DNA of 40,507 nucleotides. Origin: Paenibacillaceae bacterium. GTDB lineage: Bacteria > Bacillota > Clostridia > Lachnospirales > Lachnospiraceae. The translations under genes and the position numbers were made by a program. Position 1 is the stretch's first letter. Each line of letters begins with the position of its first letter. Shown piece after piece: positions 40,272-40,507 of this stretch. A model generated the notes under the pieces. That model made no database searches and was not told where the DNA came from. It saw nothing but the letters and a program-made list of their open reading frames with translations. The stretch lies in the NCBI GenBank assembly GCA_015057715.1, contig SVDS01000029.1:1-40507 (forward strand), written 5' to 3'.

Positions 40272-40507
40272 ATGCCTAAAAAGAAAAAGACCGTTATTGA
40301 ATTCAGGGATTATGATTTACCAGCACATTTTCCTGTGCTTCTTCTGACTGGGGATCATTGGCGCATATCTGATGTACCCTCAGGACGGCTTCATATACAT
40401 AATTGCCTGGAGATTGGGCTGTGCGAGACAGACAGCGGAACCATTAAATTTGAAGATACCACTTATTCCTTTTACGCAGGAGATGTCACTGCCATATCCT
40501 GTGATAT
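40272..40507 (+). CDS. AraC-family regulator with a cupin sensor, N-terminal fragment
   Basis: Only 78 codons are inside the window, and the frame is open to the end. A Lys-rich start is followed by an AraC-type cupin pattern: H-N-C-L-E-I-G-L-C-E, G-T-I-K-F-E-D-T-T-Y-S-F-Y-A-G-D-V-T-A-I. The DNA-binding half lies outside. It is divergent from the importer operon, with 255 bp between start codons, and is the likely activator of that operon, sensing the imported sugar. Confidence 0.85.
   Translation, partial: MPKKKKTVIEFRDYDLPAHFPVLLLTGDHWRISDVPSGRLHIHNCLEIGLCETDSGTIKFEDTTYSFYAGDVTAISCD

Overview
The window looks like a chromosome segment of a Gram-positive anaerobe of the Lachnospiraceae (Clostridia). 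Genes have strong AGGAGG-type or GGGGGAT-type ribosome binding sites. The gene content is typical of that family: CUT1 sugar ABC operons, YesM/YesN-type two-component systems, a GH112 phosphorylase, AzlCD and a PflX-like radical SAM protein. A Lacrimispora/Lachnoclostridium-like host is my guess, at low confidence for genus.

Region 1 (1-9050, + strand): the 3' end of an ApbE flavin transferase and its terminator, then a strong promoter and a tightly spaced set of eight genes. These encode a methyltransferase fused to a MarR regulator, a saccharopine-dehydrogenase-like oxidoreductase, a ketopantoate-reductase-like enzyme, an OmpR-type response regulator, a histidine kinase, a MacB/Bce-type ATPase and its FtsX-type permease. 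The permease is cut by one in-frame TAA. This enzyme/sensor/export cassette is the best candidate in the window for an undescribed system.

Region 2 (9050-15040, - strand): a run of close genes read right to left: a 58-aa membrane protein, a GNAT acetyltransferase, larB, larC, larE, a MupG-like (DUF871) glycosidase and a cupin. larBCE is a full set for making the nickel-pincer nucleotide (NPN) cofactor, but no LarA-type racemase is present. LarC carries an extreme His-rich insert. A separate exonuclease/zinc-finger gene lies upstream.

Region 3 (15050-20350): a CUT1 sugar ABC operon (binding protein and two permeases) with its LacI regulator. Both promoter regions carry the same 14-bp palindromic operator.

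Region 4 (20350-25650): a two-TM protein of unknown function, a stand-alone LytTR regulator, a 68-aa protein, and a YesM/YesN-type sensor pair with a TRAP-type binding protein but no TRAP membrane subunits.

Region 5 (25700-32950): two chemoreceptors, AzlCD, a PflX-like radical SAM protein, and about 600 bp without a long gene. That gap contains a consensus promoter facing a structured or decayed small gene.

Region 6 (32980-40507): an Lpl/Ytc-type ABC importer, a cytoplasmic SGNH (CE12-like) esterase and a GH112 phosphorylase in one operon, with a divergent AraC regulator cut by the window end. I read this as uptake, deacetylation and phosphorolysis of galactose-containing plant oligosaccharides, probably from rhamnogalacturonan I.
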